Shown here piece by piece: positions 31,713 through 44,765 of a DNA stretch of 64,000 bases (position 1 is the first letter of the stretch; every line of letters starts with the position of its first letter). The DNA comes from Aegilops tauschii subsp. strangulata (lineage: Eukaryota; Streptophyta; Magnoliopsida; Poales; Poaceae). The stretch lies in assembly GCF_002575655.3 (NCBI RefSeq), contig NC_053040.3:154319148-154383147 (forward strand), written 5' to 3'. Below the pieces are notes generated by a model, which did not search any database, was not told the DNA's origin, and saw only the letters and a program-made list of their open reading frames with translations. The position numbers were made by a program, and so were the translations under genes.

Positions 31713-32779
31713 GCAAACACCTCCCAGTATCAATCAACTCTATAAGCTTGATATATCTTCTCAATCAGCTCAAGAAGCAGCTCCAGCACCTGTTCTTCAC
31801 ATCTGAAGTCGGATTAATCCAGCAGATCAGGATAATCACCGGTAATCCCGCACCGCCGCAATCCGATCCTTTTTCCGTAACTTTCCCCCTTGTTCCTAGC
31901 TATGGCTGGATTCGTTAGCTTGTTCTGACCGGAAGCTGGCAAAGGATAGAAGATGACTTGTATAGCCTGAGGTGGAGTGCGTGTACAAGAAATATAAGGG
32001 AGTGGTTGCAAACCTTGGAAAAAGGTAGACAATAATTAGACTTTTATAAAAAGGGAAGAATACGATGTGTGATTAGATCGAGCCGAGTCGGTAGCAAGGA
32101 CGACTTGTTTTTTATGCACTTGCTATGTCAAATGTTTGGAATTCATAGATGAGTACTAGTGGATTACTATTTAAATGGTGATTGGTTTTTTGCGGAAGTG
32201 ACGAAGAAACTAAGCTGCATGCATCCACCCGTTTTATTCGACTTATTATTTTGTCAGGATTTAGGTTGGGATTAGTTGAGTTTTGGAGCACAATTAGGTT
32301 CTGTGCATCAGCAATAGGATGGGACCGACCATAAATATTTGGGCTATGGAGATGTACTAATTGAGTTTGTGTGCATATTCTTAGTACATAGGTCAATAAT
32401 ATGTTCTCTGCTTTTCTTCGGCTGGTAGTAAAATGTTCTCTTCCATAATAAAAGGAAAATATGTAATGAAAGGACTATTTTGTTTTCTCTAATTTATATA
32501 TCTCTATATAACAAGTGATGTGTGATTGATCAAAGGTTTAATGAGAAAAGTTGAAGACAACATGGATAACTTATAAACCGTGGAACTTCTCTAACTAGAA
32601 GCAATTTAACTAGTTCACCGTTAGGCATTGCGATGTATATTTTTGAATGCACCGTTTTAAATTTTGAACTTATTAGTAATGTTGTTGTTATAGAAACAAC
32701 TTCTGACAGGGGATAGCCTTTGCAACATGGTTAGTGATGTAGACGGGGTACGTATGGTGGTCTTATAGTGAAGGCCCTC
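31713..32779 (-). promoter_or_regulatory. upstream region of the LG2-like gene
   Basis: The 5' leader on the minus strand begins upstream of 31712 and includes ATTACCGGTGATTATCC and a GA-rich stretch. I see no definite TATA box or ORF. The sequence is AT-rich and not obviously repetitive up to the retroelement remnant starting near 32780. Confidence 0.35.
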
Positions 32780-32780
32780 T

Positions 32781-33697
32781 CTAGCAGACCGTGAAGACCT
32801 GGATTTTCCTCTCTAGCGGGTCTTCAGAATCTGCATCCCTCCGAGGCTGGAGTCTTGGAGTCTCAGTAGATCTCTTGCACAAAGAGTCCAGTTTCCTCGG
32901 CCAGGTTTGTCTCCAGCTCCAGGACTTCAGTTCCTGCGAAAGCGAATTCTTGAAAGGAGGCATGCCGACATCAACCCCTGTCAGGAGGTCCGGGGCATAA
33001 AACCCAGAATTCTGCCATGATTTTGTCATCTCGGGCATTGGGATGTCAAACTATCCATATCCGACCGAGGGCAGATGACAGCCCCTCCACAGTCAGGAAT
33101 TGGGTCACCATCCCTTTGCAGCTCCACCTCAATAAAGTATCACCAAAACCCAAAGTGCGTGCGGGATACCCAGAAAGCACTCGCATAGGGAAATGAAGCA
33201 GGCAATGTGAAGGACCATATTCACATGCTATGATGGAGTTGGCAACCGTAGAAAACCAGGAGGTCACAGTCAAAGTTGTGCAAGGGCATGGAGAGGCCCC
33301 ATCAAAGAAAGGACGTGTGTATAAGCCTATTCCAACTATCCGACTTCCGGACACACTCTCTGTCTTATTTGCTGGCAACCACATGAGAGTGCAACTAGGA
33401 GGAAGAAATCCCTTCTTAACCAGTTCTCTTAGGTAGAAGCGGATGGTCGTGGACATTGCCTCCCTTGCCAATGGCTGCCTCTCCGGAGGTCAAGCTTGCG
33501 CGGTGATTCGTGGTTCCCATCCCCAGTGTGCACTCTTGTTCTCCACGAACGGCGATCAGACCACTCTCCATCGACATCGCCAAAGACAAAGAGTCAGATC
33601 TAGACCTTTGTTGCCACTAATGGCAGATTGGGGTGCGAGGAAGAAGAAACAAAGAGCGGAGATGCGCCTTGTTAGGGTGCCTTTTTCCTTTTTATAG
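32781..33697 (-). pseudogene. antisense extra gene remnant of a second Tat element (PF04195-like)
   Basis: The minus strand has a TATA-like CTATAAAAAGG near 33690-33700, then a leader and a frame with TTIRFYLRELVKKGFLPPS, the start typical of these genes. Further down, in a different frame, NMVLHIACFISLCECFLGI matches the FVTLCE block of the PF04195 domain also seen at 5.0 kb. At least two frameshifts separate these pieces. It lies against the direction of the LTR that follows on the plus strand, as in the complete Tat copy. Confidence 0.5.
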
Positions 33698-34028
33698 GAT
33701 TTGCACGGGATGCCAAGCGGCAGTGTGCTCCACAAAGGTGGCATATGAAACAAGCCGACATGTGGAGCATTGGCACGAGAGACCAGGAGCTATCCCTGCT
33801 CTATCTTTCAATGCGCCTCCGGCTGCCAAAATAACCGGGAAGTCCGAGCAACAAAGCCCTCACTCGACATCCAGCTTATGTAGGGTCGGGGCCATGGAGC
33901 TCAGGTCTCTTGAACATTAAAGATTGACGGGAGTCGCGACTAACCAGAAGTGACGAGGAGCCCGCCATAGCTTTGCTTCTTGATGAACTACCCACCAGGA
34001 ACAAATTCCAAACGAGCTTGGGGGCCAC

Positions 34029-34530
34029 TGACGGTGCGCAGTACACCGGGGGTGGTCCATCGAGTGGCATTTCTGGGTGTTGGGCCTGCCCCAGGGGCTA
34101 GCAGGCCCTGATGATCCTATAGATCTCCAATCGACACAGGGAGCCCTTCAAGGAAGGCGGAGTACCTTGGCGGCCAAGCTGCTGACTCCTTTGCGAGGAA
34201 AGCGTAGGTCAGTTAGGACTCTTGTAACCCTAAGGCCTCGCTACCCTTTATAAGACATGGTCTGGCCGGGGATGGCTCAGGGCATCGACTCCATAGTCAT
34301 CGTCTTGGTAGCTACAAACACCCCATATTTGTAACCCCCTCACGTGAGGTGTTTCACGCCATCAATTCAATCGAACGGGAGTAGGGTATTATCTCGACCA
34401 TGAGGGCCTGAACCTAGGTATACTCCCCGTGTGCGATACCCTCAGGTACTTCCATTCACGCTTTCCACCCTATCGACGATAGTGTTGGTTTTCGGTATTA
34501 TCAAGTTTCCTTGTCGGTATTGGTGAGCCC
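34029..34530 (+). mobile_element. 3' LTR of the second Tat-like element, degenerate
   Basis: A purine tract GAGCTTGGGGGCCAC (34014-34028) leads directly into TGACGGTGCGCAG. Inside are a TATA-like CCTTTATAAGAC (about 34250) and the LTR phrase aatcgaacgggagtagggtattatctcgacc. The right limit is uncertain. Confidence 0.5.
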
Positions 34531-35415
34531 ACATCAGAGTAGCAAAATGGAAATTATGGCCTCAACGGTGGGCCCCACAATGGCCGAAAGAGTCAACTGA
34601 GTCTCCTCCTCGCCGTTGATGTGGTGAAGCGGTGGGTCCCCGATGCAAGGTAATGACGAAAGTTGACGGACTAATGACAACTGGCGGAGATGGCGCAGAG
34701 TGACATGGACCTAATTTCTTTTCAAGCGTTAGTGCCATAGACCGAAATACGCAAGTTTGAGCGGTAGAACTCGAATATGCAACTTCAAGAGTGGCATGGA
34801 CTGACTTTTCCCAAAGTACAAACTACAAGGTTGATGAGGACAACAACTAGAAAATTTTGTTGTAAGGAGACCAATCATCTCCAATATAAAGCCATGGACC
34901 CGAGTATGAAAATTAGTATGAAGTCCTCAAAATATGAGGGAAACCATTAGTCCTCTTAGACATTGTTGTCATTAATCATCAAAACCAATAGGGTACTATT
35001 GAGATGCACTTACATAAATCCAACCACTTGTTAGCACATTAGTCCTCTCAATTTTCTTGTCATTAATCATCAATATCCAATAGGAGTATAAGATGCACTA
35101 TCGCCGATGTGGCCTATGAAGGTGTGTGTGCTGATGGCAGATCTGACGATTCTACTACTGCTTGATATGTGGGGTTTGGCCTCTATCAGCGATGCATCGT
35201 GTGGCTAGTTTGGTTCACCTTAGTGTGGGCATGCGGCTCTTTAGGTATCCACTTGTCCACATGATGAGTGTCATGCGTCTTTAGTGATGGTGGAAAGTGT
35301 TTATGCACTGTATGACTGCATGGTTTGTGTGACATGGCTTGAGTCGTACGACGATGTTGAAATTAGGTCCATGCAGCGAGTGGTTGACTCTAGATGCATA
35401 TTTCGTGGACGGGAT
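34531..35415. other. anonymous intergenic DNA
   Basis: No ORF, repeat or known motif was recognised, apart from a local doublet at about 34965 and 35035 (ttagtcctctcaa / cattaatcatcaa) suggesting a small tandem duplication. Confidence 0.4.
35411..35415. repeat. target site duplication GGGAT, left copy
   Basis: GGGAT immediately before TGTTGG of the first copia LTR equals the five bases at 44761-44765. Confidence 0.85.
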
Positions 35416-37139
35416 TGTTGGAAATATGCCCTAGAGGCAATAATAAAATGGTTATTATTATATTTCCTTGTTCACGATAATTGTCTATTGTTCATGCTTT
35501 AATTGTGTTATCCGGAAATCGTAATACATGTGTGAATACATAGACCATAACATGTCCCTAGTGAGCCTCTAGTTGACTAGCTCGTTGATCAATAGATGGT
35601 TACGGTTTCCTGACCATGGACATTGGATGTCATTGATAACGGGATCACATCATTGGGAGAATGATGTGATGAACAAGACCCAATCCTAAGCATAGCACTA
35701 GATCGTGTAGTTCGTTTGCTAAAGCTTTTCTAATGTCAAGTATCATTTCCTTAGACCATGAGATCGTGCAACTCCCGGATACCGTAGGAATGCTTTGGGT
35801 GTACCAAACGTCACAACGTAACTGGGTGGCTATAAAGGTGCACTACAGGTATCTCCGAAAGTGTCTGTTGGGTTGGCTCGGATCGAGACTGGGATTTGTC
35901 ACTCCGTATGACGGCGAGGTATCTCTGGGCCCAGTCGGTATTGCATCATCATAATGAGCTCAATGTGACTAAGTAGTTAGTCACGGGATCATGCATTACG
36001 GAACGAGTAAAGTGACTTGCCGGTAACGAGATTGAACAAGGTATTGGGATACCGACGATCGAATCTCGGGTAAGTAAAGTACCGATTGACAAAGGGAATT
36101 GTATACGGGATTGCTTGAATCCTCGACATCGTAGTTCATCCGATGAGATCATCGAGGAACATGTGGGAGCCAACATGGGTATCAAGATCCTGCTGTTGGT
36201 TATTGGCTAAAGAGGTGTCTCGGTCATGTCTGCATGATTCCCGAACCCGTAGGGTCTACACACTTAAGGTTCGATGACGCTAGGGTTATAAGGAAGGTTT
36301 GTATGTGATTACCGAATGTTGTTCGGAGTCCCGGATGAGATCCCGGACGTCACGAGGAGTTCCGGAATGGTCCGGAGGTAAAGATTTATATATGGGAAGT
36401 CACCATACGGTCACCAGAAATATTCGGGGGTATACCGGTATTGTACCGGGACCACCGGAGGGGTTCCGAGGGTCCACCGGGAGAGTCCACCTGCCCCGGA
36501 GGGCCTTATGGGCTGTAGGTGGAAGGGAACCAGCCCTTAGTGGGCTGGGCGCCAACCCCCCTAGGGCCCATGCGCCTAGGGTTTGGGGGAACCCTAAAGG
36601 GGGGGGCGCCCCCCTTGCTTGGGGGGCAAGCTCCCTCCCCCCTTGGCCGCCGCCCCCCCTCTAGATCTCATCTAGAGGGGCCGGCCCCCTTCCCCCTTCT
36701 CCCTATAAATAGAGGGGTGAGGGGAGGGCTGCAGAACCACATCCAAGGCGCAGCCCCTCCCCTCCCCAACACCTCTCCTCCTCCGCGTGTGCTTGGCGAA
36801 GCCTTGCCGGAGAACTGTCACTCCACCACCACCACGCCGTCGTGCTGCTGTTGGAGCCTTCTTCTTCAACCTCTCCCTCCTCCTTACTGGATCAAGGCAT
36901 GGGAAACGTCACCGCTCCGTACGTGTGTTGAACGCGGAGGTGCCGTCCGTTCGGCGCTTGGATCATCGGTGATTTGGATCACGACGAGTACGACTCCATC
37001 AACCCCGTTCTGTTGAACGCTTCCGCTCGCGATCTACAAGGGTATGTAGATGCACTCCTCCCCTCTCGTTGCTAGTAAACTCCATAGATTGATCTTGGTG
37101 ATGCGTAGAAAATTTTAATTTCTGCTACGATCCCCAACA
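35416..37139 (+). mobile_element. copia 5' LTR
   Basis: 1724 bp, TGTTGG...CCAACA. TATA box TATAAATA at 36714-36721. Reading frames rich in Pro across 36.5-37.0 kb come from C-rich LTR DNA and are not genes. Confidence 0.9.
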
Positions 37140-37140
37140 G

Positions 37141-37153
37141 TGGCATCATGAGC
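37141..37153 (+). promoter_or_regulatory. copia primer binding site
   Basis: TGGCATCATGAGC follows the LTR by one base; it resembles the initiator tRNA-Met PBS (TGGTATCAGAGC) with changes. Confidence 0.6.
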
Positions 37154-38452
37154 TAGGCCTATGCGTAGTTACTATGCACGAGTAGAACACAAAGCAGTTG
37201 TGGGCGTTGAGTTTGCCAATTCTTCTTGCCGCTACTAGTCGTTTCTTGTTTCGGCGGCATTGTAGGATGAAGCGGCCCGGACCGACCTTACACGTACGCT
37301 TACGTGAGACAGGTTCCACCGACTGACATGCACTAGTTGCATAAGGTGGCTAGCGGGTGTCTGTCTCTCCTACTTTAGTCGGAACGGATTCGATGAAAAG
37401 GGTCCTTATGAAGGGTAAATAGAAATTGGCAAATCACGTTGTGGTCATACGTAGGTAAGAAAACGTTCTTGCTAGAAACCTACAAACCACGTAAAAAACT
37501 TGCAACAACAATTAGAGGACGTCTAACTTGTTTTTGCAGCAAGTGCTATGTGATGTGATATGGCCAGAAGATGTGATGAATGATATATGTGATGTATGAG
37601 ATTGATCATATTCTTGTAATAGGAATCACGACTTGCATGTCAATGAGTATGACAACCGGCAGGAGCCATAGGAGTTGTCTTTATTATTTTGCATGACCTG
37701 CGTGTCATTGAATAACGCCATGTAAATTACTTTACTTTGTTGCTAAACAGGTTAGCCATAGAAGTAGAAGTAATCATTGGCGTGACGACTTCATGAAGGC
37801 ACAATGATGGAGATCATGATGATGGAGATCATGGTGTCATGCCGGTGACAAAGATGATCATGGTGCCCCGAAGATGGAGATCAAAGGAGCATGATGATAT
37901 TGGCCATATCATGTCACTATTTGATTGCATGTGATGTTTATCATGTTTTTGCATCTTATTTGCTTAGAACGACGGTAGTAAGTAAGATGATCCCTTATGA
38001 TAATTTCAAGAAAGTGTTCACCCTAACTGTGCACCGTTGCGAAGGTTCGTTGTTTCGAAGCACCACGTGATGATCGGGTGTGATAGATTCTAACATTCGA
38101 ATACAACGGGTGTTGACGAGCCTAGCATGTACAGACATGGCCTCGGAACACACGCAATACACTTAGGTTGACTTGACGAGCCTAGCATGTACAGACATGG
38201 CCTCGGAACACGGAGGACCGAAAGGTCGAGCATGAGTCGTATAGAAGATACGATCAACATGGAGATGTTCACCGATCTTGACTAGTCCGTCTCACGTGAT
38301 GATCGGACACGGCCTAGTTGACTCGGATCATGTTTCACTTAGATGACTAGAGGGATGTCTATCTGAGTGGGAGTTCATTAAATAATTTGATTAGATGAAC
38401 TCAATTATCATGAACTTCGTCTAAAATCTTTACACTATGTCTTGTAGATCAA
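37154..38452 (+). other. copia untranslated leader
   Basis: About 1.3 kb between PBS and gag without a long ORF, as in BARE1 relatives. A 37-bp sequence (gacgagcctagcatgtacag...) occurs twice, at 38115-38151 and 38175-38211, as part of a 60-bp direct repeat. Confidence 0.7.
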
Positions 38453-41400
38453 ATGGCCAACGTTGTCCTCAATTTCAACGCATTCCTAGAGAAAACCAAG
38501 CTGAAAGATGATGGCAGCAATTATACGGACTGGGTCCGGAACCTGAGGCTCATCCTCATAGTAGCCAAGAAAGATTATGTCTTAGAAGCACCGCTAGGTG
38601 AAGCACCAATCCCTGAGAACCAAGACGTTATGAACGCTTGGCAGCAGCGTGCTGATGATTACTCCCTCGTTCAGTGCGGCATGCTTTACAGCTTAGAACC
38701 GGGTCTCCAAAAGCGTTTTGAGAAACATGGAGCATATGAGATGTTCGAGGAGCTGAAACTGGTTTTTCAAGCTCATGCCCGGGTCGAGAGATATGAAGTC
38801 TCCGACAAGTTCTTCAGCTGTAAAATGGAGGAGAACAGTTCTGTTAGTGAGCACATACTCAGAATGTCTGGGTTGCACAACCGCTTGTCTCAGCTGGGAG
38901 TTAATCTCCCGGATGATGCGGTCATTGACAGAATCCTCCAGTCGCTTCCACCAAGCTACAAGAGCTTTGTGATGAACTACAATATGCAGGGGATGGAAAA
39001 GACCATTCCCGAGGTATATTCAATGCTGATATCAGTGGAAGGGGAGATCAGAAAAGAACATCAAGTGTTGATGGTGAATAAAACCACTAAGTTCAAGAAG
39101 GGCAAGGGTAAGAAGAACTTCAAGAAGGACGACAAGGGAGTTGCCGCGCCCGGTAAACCAGTTACCGGGAAGAAGTCAAAAAATGGACCCAAGCCCGAGA
39201 CTGAGTGCTTTTATTGCAAGGGAAGTGGTCACTGGAAGCGGAACTGCCCCAAATATTTAGCGGACAAGAAGAAGGCCGGCAACACCCAAGGTATATGTGA
39301 TATACAAGTAATTGATGTGTACCTTACCAGTACTCGTAGTAGCTCCTGGGTATTTGATACCGGTGCGGTTGCTCATATTTGTAACTCAAAGCAGGAACTA
39401 CGGAATAAACGGAGACTGGCAAAGGACGAGGTGACGATGCGCGTCGGGAATGGTTCCAAGGTCGATGTGATCGCCGTTGGCACGCTACCTCTGCATCTAC
39501 CCACGGGATTAGTTTTAAACCTCAATAATTGTTATTTAGTGCCAGCTTTGAGCATGAACATTGTATCTGGATCTCGTTTAATTCGAGATGGCTACCCATT
39601 TAAATCCGAGAATAATGGTTGTTCTATTTATTTGAGAGATATGTTTTATGGTCATGCCCCGCTGGTCAATGGTTTATTTTTGATGAATCTCGAACGTGAT
39701 GTTACACATGTTCATAGTGTGAATACCAAAAGATGCAAAGTTGATAACGATAGTCCCACATACTTGTGGCACTGCCGCCTTGGTCACATTGGTGTCAAGC
39801 GCATGAAGAAGCTCCATGCAGATGGACTTTTGGAGTCTCTTGGTTACGAATCATTTGACACGTGCAAACCATGCCTCATGGGTAAGATGACCAAGACTCC
39901 GTTCTCCGGAACAATGGAGCGAGCAACCAACTTATTGGAAATCATACATACCGATGTGTGCGGTCCAATGAGTGTTGAGGCTCGCGGAGGATATCGTTAT
40001 GTTCTCACTCTCACTGATGACTTAAGTAGATATGGGTATGTCTACCTAATGAAACACAAGTCTGAAACCTTTGAAAAGTTCAAGGAATTTCAGAGTGAAG
40101 TCGAGAATCAACGTGACAGAAAAATAAAATTCTTACGATCAGATCGTGGTGGAGAATATTTAAGTCACGAATTTGGTACACACTTAAGGAAATGTGGAAT
40201 AGTTTCACAACTCACGCCGCCTGGAACACCTCAGAGAAATGGTGTGTCCGAATGTCGTAATCGCACTCTATTGGATATGGTGCGATCTATGATGTCTCTT
40301 ACCGATTTACCGCTCTCATTTTGGGGTTATGCTTTAGAGACTGACGCATTCACTTTAAATAGGGCACCGTCTAAATCCGTTGAGACGACACCGTATGAAT
40401 TATGGTTTGGGAAGAAACCTAAGCTGTCGTTTCTAGAAGTTTGGGGATGCGATGCTTATGTCAAGAAACTTCAACCTGAAAAGCTCGAACCCAAATCGGA
40501 AAAATGCGTCTTCATAGGATACCCTAAGGAAACTATTGGGTATACCTTCTACCTCAGATCCGAAGGCAAGATCTTCGTTGCCAAGAACGGGTCCTTTCTA
40601 GAGAAGGAGTTTCTCTCGAAAGAATTGAGTGGGAGGAAAGTGGAACTTGATGAGGTGATAGTCACCCCTTCCGAACCGGAAAGTAGCGCAGCGCGGGAAA
40701 ATGTTCCTGTGGTGCCTACACCGACTGGGGAGGAAGTTAATGATGATGATCATGAAACTTCAGATCAAGTTACTGAACTTCGTAGGTCCACAAGGACACG
40801 TTCCGCACCAGAGTGGTACGGCAACCCTGTCCTGGAAATCATGTTGTTAGACAACGGTGAACCTTCAAACTATGAAGAAGCGATGGCGGGCCCGGATTCC
40901 GACAAATGGCTAGAAGCCATGAAATCCGAGATAGAATCCATGTATGAAAACAAAGTATGGACTTTGACTGACTTGCCCGATGAGCGGCGAGCCATAGAAA
41001 ACAAATGGATCTTTAAGAAGAAGACGGACGCAGATGGTAATGTGACCATCTACAAAGCTCGACTTGTCGCTAAGGGTTATCGGCAAGTTCAAGGGGTTGA
41101 CTACAATGAGACTTTCTCACCCGTAGCGAAGCTGAAGTCCGTCCGAATCATGTTAGCAATTGCCGCATACTATGATTATGAGATATGGCAGATGGACGTC
41201 AAAACGGCATTCCTTAACGGCTTCCTTAAGGAAGAGTTGTATATGATGCAGCCGGAAGGTTTTGTCGATCCCAAGAATGCTAACAAAGTATGCAAGCTCC
41301 AGCGCTCAATCTATGGGCTGGTGCAAGCATCTCGGAGTTGGAACATTCGCTTTGATGAGATGATCAAAGCGTTTGGGTTTACACAGACTTATGGAGAAGC

Positions 41401-42433
41401 CTGTGTTTACAAGAAAGTGAGTGGGAGCTCTGTAGAATTTCTCATATTATATGTGGATGACATACTATTGATGGGAAATGATATAGAATTCTTGGAAAGT
41501 ATAAAGGCCTATTTGAATAAGTGTTTTTCAATGAAGGACCTTGGAGAAGCTGCTTATATATTAGGCATCAAAATCTATAGAGATAGATCGAGACGCCTCA
41601 TTGGTCTTTCACAGAGTACATACCTTGACAAGATATTGAAGAAGTTCAATATGGATCAGTCCAAGAAGGGGTTCTTGCCTATATTGCAAGGTGTGCAGTT
41701 GAGCACGGCTCAATGCCCGACCACGGCAGAAGATATAGAAGAGATGAGTGTCATGCCCTATGCCTCGGCCATAGGGTCTATTATGTATGCCATGCTGTGT
41801 ACCAGACCTGATGTAAACCTTGCCGTAAGTTTGGTAGGAAGGTACCAAAGTAATCCCGGCAAGGAACACTGGACAGCGGTCAAGAATATCCTGAAGTAGC
41901 TGAAAAGGACTAAGGATATGTTTCTCGTTTATGGAGGTGACGAAGAGCTCGTCGTAAAGGGTTACGTCGACGCTAGCTTCGACACAGATCTGGATGACTC
42001 GAAGTCACAGACCGGATACGTGTATATTTTGAATAGAGGAGCAGTAAGCTGGTGCAGTTGCAAGCAAAGCGTCGTGGCGGGATCTACATGTGAAGCGGAG
42101 TACATGGCAGCCTCGGAGGCAGCACAGGAAGCAGTCTGGATGAAGGAGTTCATTACAGACCTAGGGGTGATTCCCAATGCGTCGGGCCCGATGACTCTCT
42201 TCTGTGACAACACTGGAGCTATTGCCCTTGCGAAGGAGCCCAGGTTTCACAGGAAGACCAGGCATATCAAGCGTCGCTTCAACTCCATTCGTGAAAGTGT
42301 TCAAAATGGAGACATAGATATTTGTAAAGTACACACGGACCTGAATGTAGCAGATCCGTTGACTAAACCTCTCCCTAGGGCAAAACATGATCAACACCAG
42401 GACACAATGGGTGTTCGATTCATCACAATGTAA
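38453..42433 (+). CDS. copia gag-pol polyprotein, one in-frame stop
   Basis: The frame starts MANVVLNFNAFLEKTK and is open to TAG at 41897-41899 (a Tyr position in relatives, ILK-stop-LKRTKD), then continues in the same frame to 42433. In order: gag; zinc knuckle CFYCKGSGHWKRNC (about residue 251); protease WVFDTGAVAHIC (about 300); integrase with HCRLGH...CKPC finger, HTDVCGP, LRSDRGGEY and NGVSECRNR (the catalytic Glu is kept); reverse transcriptase with QMDVKTAFLNG and YVDDILLMGND (about 1000); RNase H with GYVDASFDTD, EAEYMAAS, FCDNTGAIALAKEP. Only the last part of RT/RNase H is lost by the stop. In a working copy the polyprotein forms cytoplasmic particles and inserts cDNA. Confidence 0.92.
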
Positions 42434-42452
42434 CTAGATTATTGACTCTAGT

Positions 42453-42465
42453 GCAAGTGGGAGAC
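42453..42465 (+). promoter_or_regulatory. copia polypurine tract
   Basis: GCAAGTGGGAGAC directly before TGTTGG of the LTR. Confidence 0.75.
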
Positions 42466-44182
42466 TGTTGGAAATATGCCCTAGAGGCAATAATAAATGG
42501 TTATTATTATATTTCTTTGTTCATGGTAATTGTCTATTATTCATGCTATAATTGTATTGTCCGGAAATCGTAATACATGTGTGAATACATAGACCACAAA
42601 GTGTCCCTAGTAAGCCTCTAGTTGACTAGCTCGTTGATCAACAGATAGTCATGGTTTCCTGACTATGGACATTGGATGTCATTGATAACGGGATCACATC
42701 ATTAGGAGAATGATGTGATGGACAAGACCCAATCCTAAGCATAGCATAAAAGATCGTGTAGTTTCGTTTGCTAGAGCTTTTCCAATGTCAAAGTATCTTT
42801 TCCTTAGACCATGAGATCGTGCAACTCCCGGATACCGTAAGAGTGCTTTGGGTGTGCCAAACGTCACAACGTAACTAGGTGACTATAAAGGTGCACTACG
42901 GGTATCTCCGAAAGTGTCTGTTGGGTTGGCACGGATCGAGACTGGGATTTGTCACTCCGTGTGACGGAGAGGTATCTCTGGGCCCACTCGGTAATGCATC
43001 ATCATAATAAGCTCAATGTGACTAAGGCGTTAGTCACGGGATCATGCATTGCGGTACGAGTAAAGAGACTTGCCGGTAACGAGATTGAACAAGGTATTGG
43101 GATACCGACGATCGAATCTCGGGCAAGTAACATACCGTTTGACAAAGGGAATTGCATACGGATTGATTGAATCCTCGACACCGTGGTTCATCCGATGAGA
43201 TCATCGTGGAGCATGTGGGAGCCAACATGGGTATCCAGATCCCGCTGTTGGTTATTGACCGGAGAGGCGTCTCGGTCATGTCTGCATGTCTCCCGAACCC
43301 GTAGGGTCTACACACTTAAGGTTCGGTGACGCTAGGGTTGTAGAGATATATGTATGCGGAAACCCGAAAGTTGTTCGGAGTCCCGGATGAGATCCCGGAC
43401 GTCACGAGAGGTTCCGGAATGGTCCGGAGGTGAAGAATTATATATAGGAAGTCCAGTTTCAGCCACCGGGAAAGTTTCGGGGGTTACCGGTATTGTACCG
43501 GGACCACCGGAAGGGTCCCGGGAGTCCACCGGGTGGGGCCACCTATCCCGGAGGGCCCCGTGGGCTGAAAGTGGAAGGGAACCAGCCCATAGTGGGCTGG
43601 GGCGCCCCCCTTGGGCCTCCCCCCATGCGCCTAGGGTTGGGAACCCTAGGGGGGAGTTCCCCCTTGCCTTGGGGGGCAAGGCAACCCCTTCCCCCCTTGT
43701 GGCCGCCGCCCCCCCTTGAGATCCCATCTCTTGGGGCCGGCGCCCCCCCCCCAGGGGCCTATATAAAGGGGGAGGGAGGGCAGCACACAACAGCCTTGGG
43801 CGCCTCCCTCCTCCCCTGCAACACCTCTCTCTCTCTCTCGCAGAAGCTTAGCAAAGCCCTGCCGAGACCCGCTACATCCACCACCACGCCGTCGTGCTGT
43901 TGGATCTCCATCAACCTCTCCTTCCCCTTGCTGGATCAAGAAGGAGGAGACGTCGCTGCACCGTACATGTGTTGAACGCGGAGGTGCCGTCCGTTCGGCA
44001 CCCGGTCATCGGTGATTTGGATCACGGCGAGTACGACTCCGTCATCCACGTTCATTGGAACGCTTTCGCTCGCGATCTACAAGGGTATGTAGATGCACTC
44101 ATTTCCCCTCGTTGCTAGTATACTCCATAGATGCATCTTGGTGAGCGTAGGAAAATTTTAAATTATGCTACGATTCCCAACA
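42466..44182 (+). mobile_element. copia 3' LTR of a diverged subtype
   Basis: 1717 bp, TGTTGG...CCCAACA. It differs from the 5' LTR along its whole length, with many substitutions in the first 200 bp and a rebuilt G/C-rich middle (cctaggggggagttccccc). After it comes CTAGG and more LTR sequence rather than the outer target duplication. Confidence 0.85.
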
Positions 44183-44760
44183 CTAGGGCCCATGCGCCTA
44201 GGGTTTGGGGGAACCCTAATGGGGGGGGCGCCCCCCTTGCTTGGGGGGCAAGCTCCCTCCCCCCTTGGCCGCCGCCCCCCTCTAGATCTCATCTAGAGGG
44301 GCCGGCCCCCTTCCCCCTTCTCCCTATAAATAGAGGGGTGAGGGGAGGGCTGCAGAACCACATCCAAGGCGCAGCCCCTCCCCTCCCCAACACCTCTCCT
44401 CCTCCGCGTGTGCTTGGCGAAGCCCTGCCGGAGAACTGTCACTCCACCACCACCACGCCGTCGTGCTGCTGTTGGAGCCTTCTTCCTCAACCTCTCCCTC
44501 CTCCTTACTGGATCAAGGCGTGGGAGACGTCACCGCTCCGTACGTGTGTTGAACGCGGAGGTGCCGTCTGTTCGGCGCTTGGACCATCGGTGATTTGGAT
44601 CACGACGAGTACGACTCCATCAACCCCGTTCTCTTGAACGCTTCCGCTCGCGATCTACAAGGGTATGTAGATGCATTCCTCCCCTCTCGTTGCTAGTAAA
44701 CTCCATAGACTGATCTTGGTGATGCGTAGAAAATTTTAATTTCTGCTACGATCCCCAACA
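44183..44760 (+). mobile_element. copia LTR 3' fragment (partner of the 5' LTR)
   Basis: It aligns to 36561-37139 with about a dozen differences by eye, including the TATA box CCCTATAAATAGAGG, and ends CCCAACA followed by GGGAT. It starts abruptly at CTAGGGCCCATG. Confidence 0.85.
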
Positions 44761-44765
44761 GGGAT
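44761..44765. repeat. target site duplication GGGAT, right copy
   Basis: Matches 35411-35415. Confidence 0.85.

Larger units (their letters stand above)
35416..44760 (+). mobile_element. Angela/BARE1/WIS-type Ty1-copia retrotransposon with a composite 3' end
   Basis: LTRs begin TGTTGGAAATATGCCCTAGA and end CCCAACA. Between GGGAT duplications lie: a full 5' LTR (35416-37139), PBS and leader, a gag-pol frame with one stop (38453-42433), PPT, a full LTR (42466-44182) of a diverged subtype, and directly after it the last 578 bp of an LTR (44183-44760) that matches the 5' LTR closely. The outer duplication pairs the 5' LTR with the terminal fragment, not with the full 3' LTR. Confidence 0.85.

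Noticed and set aside
36299..37016. Pro-rich ORFs in copia LTRs (also 43332-43975 and 44131-44637)
   Set aside because: They occur at the same place in each LTR copy and come from C/G-rich LTR DNA.
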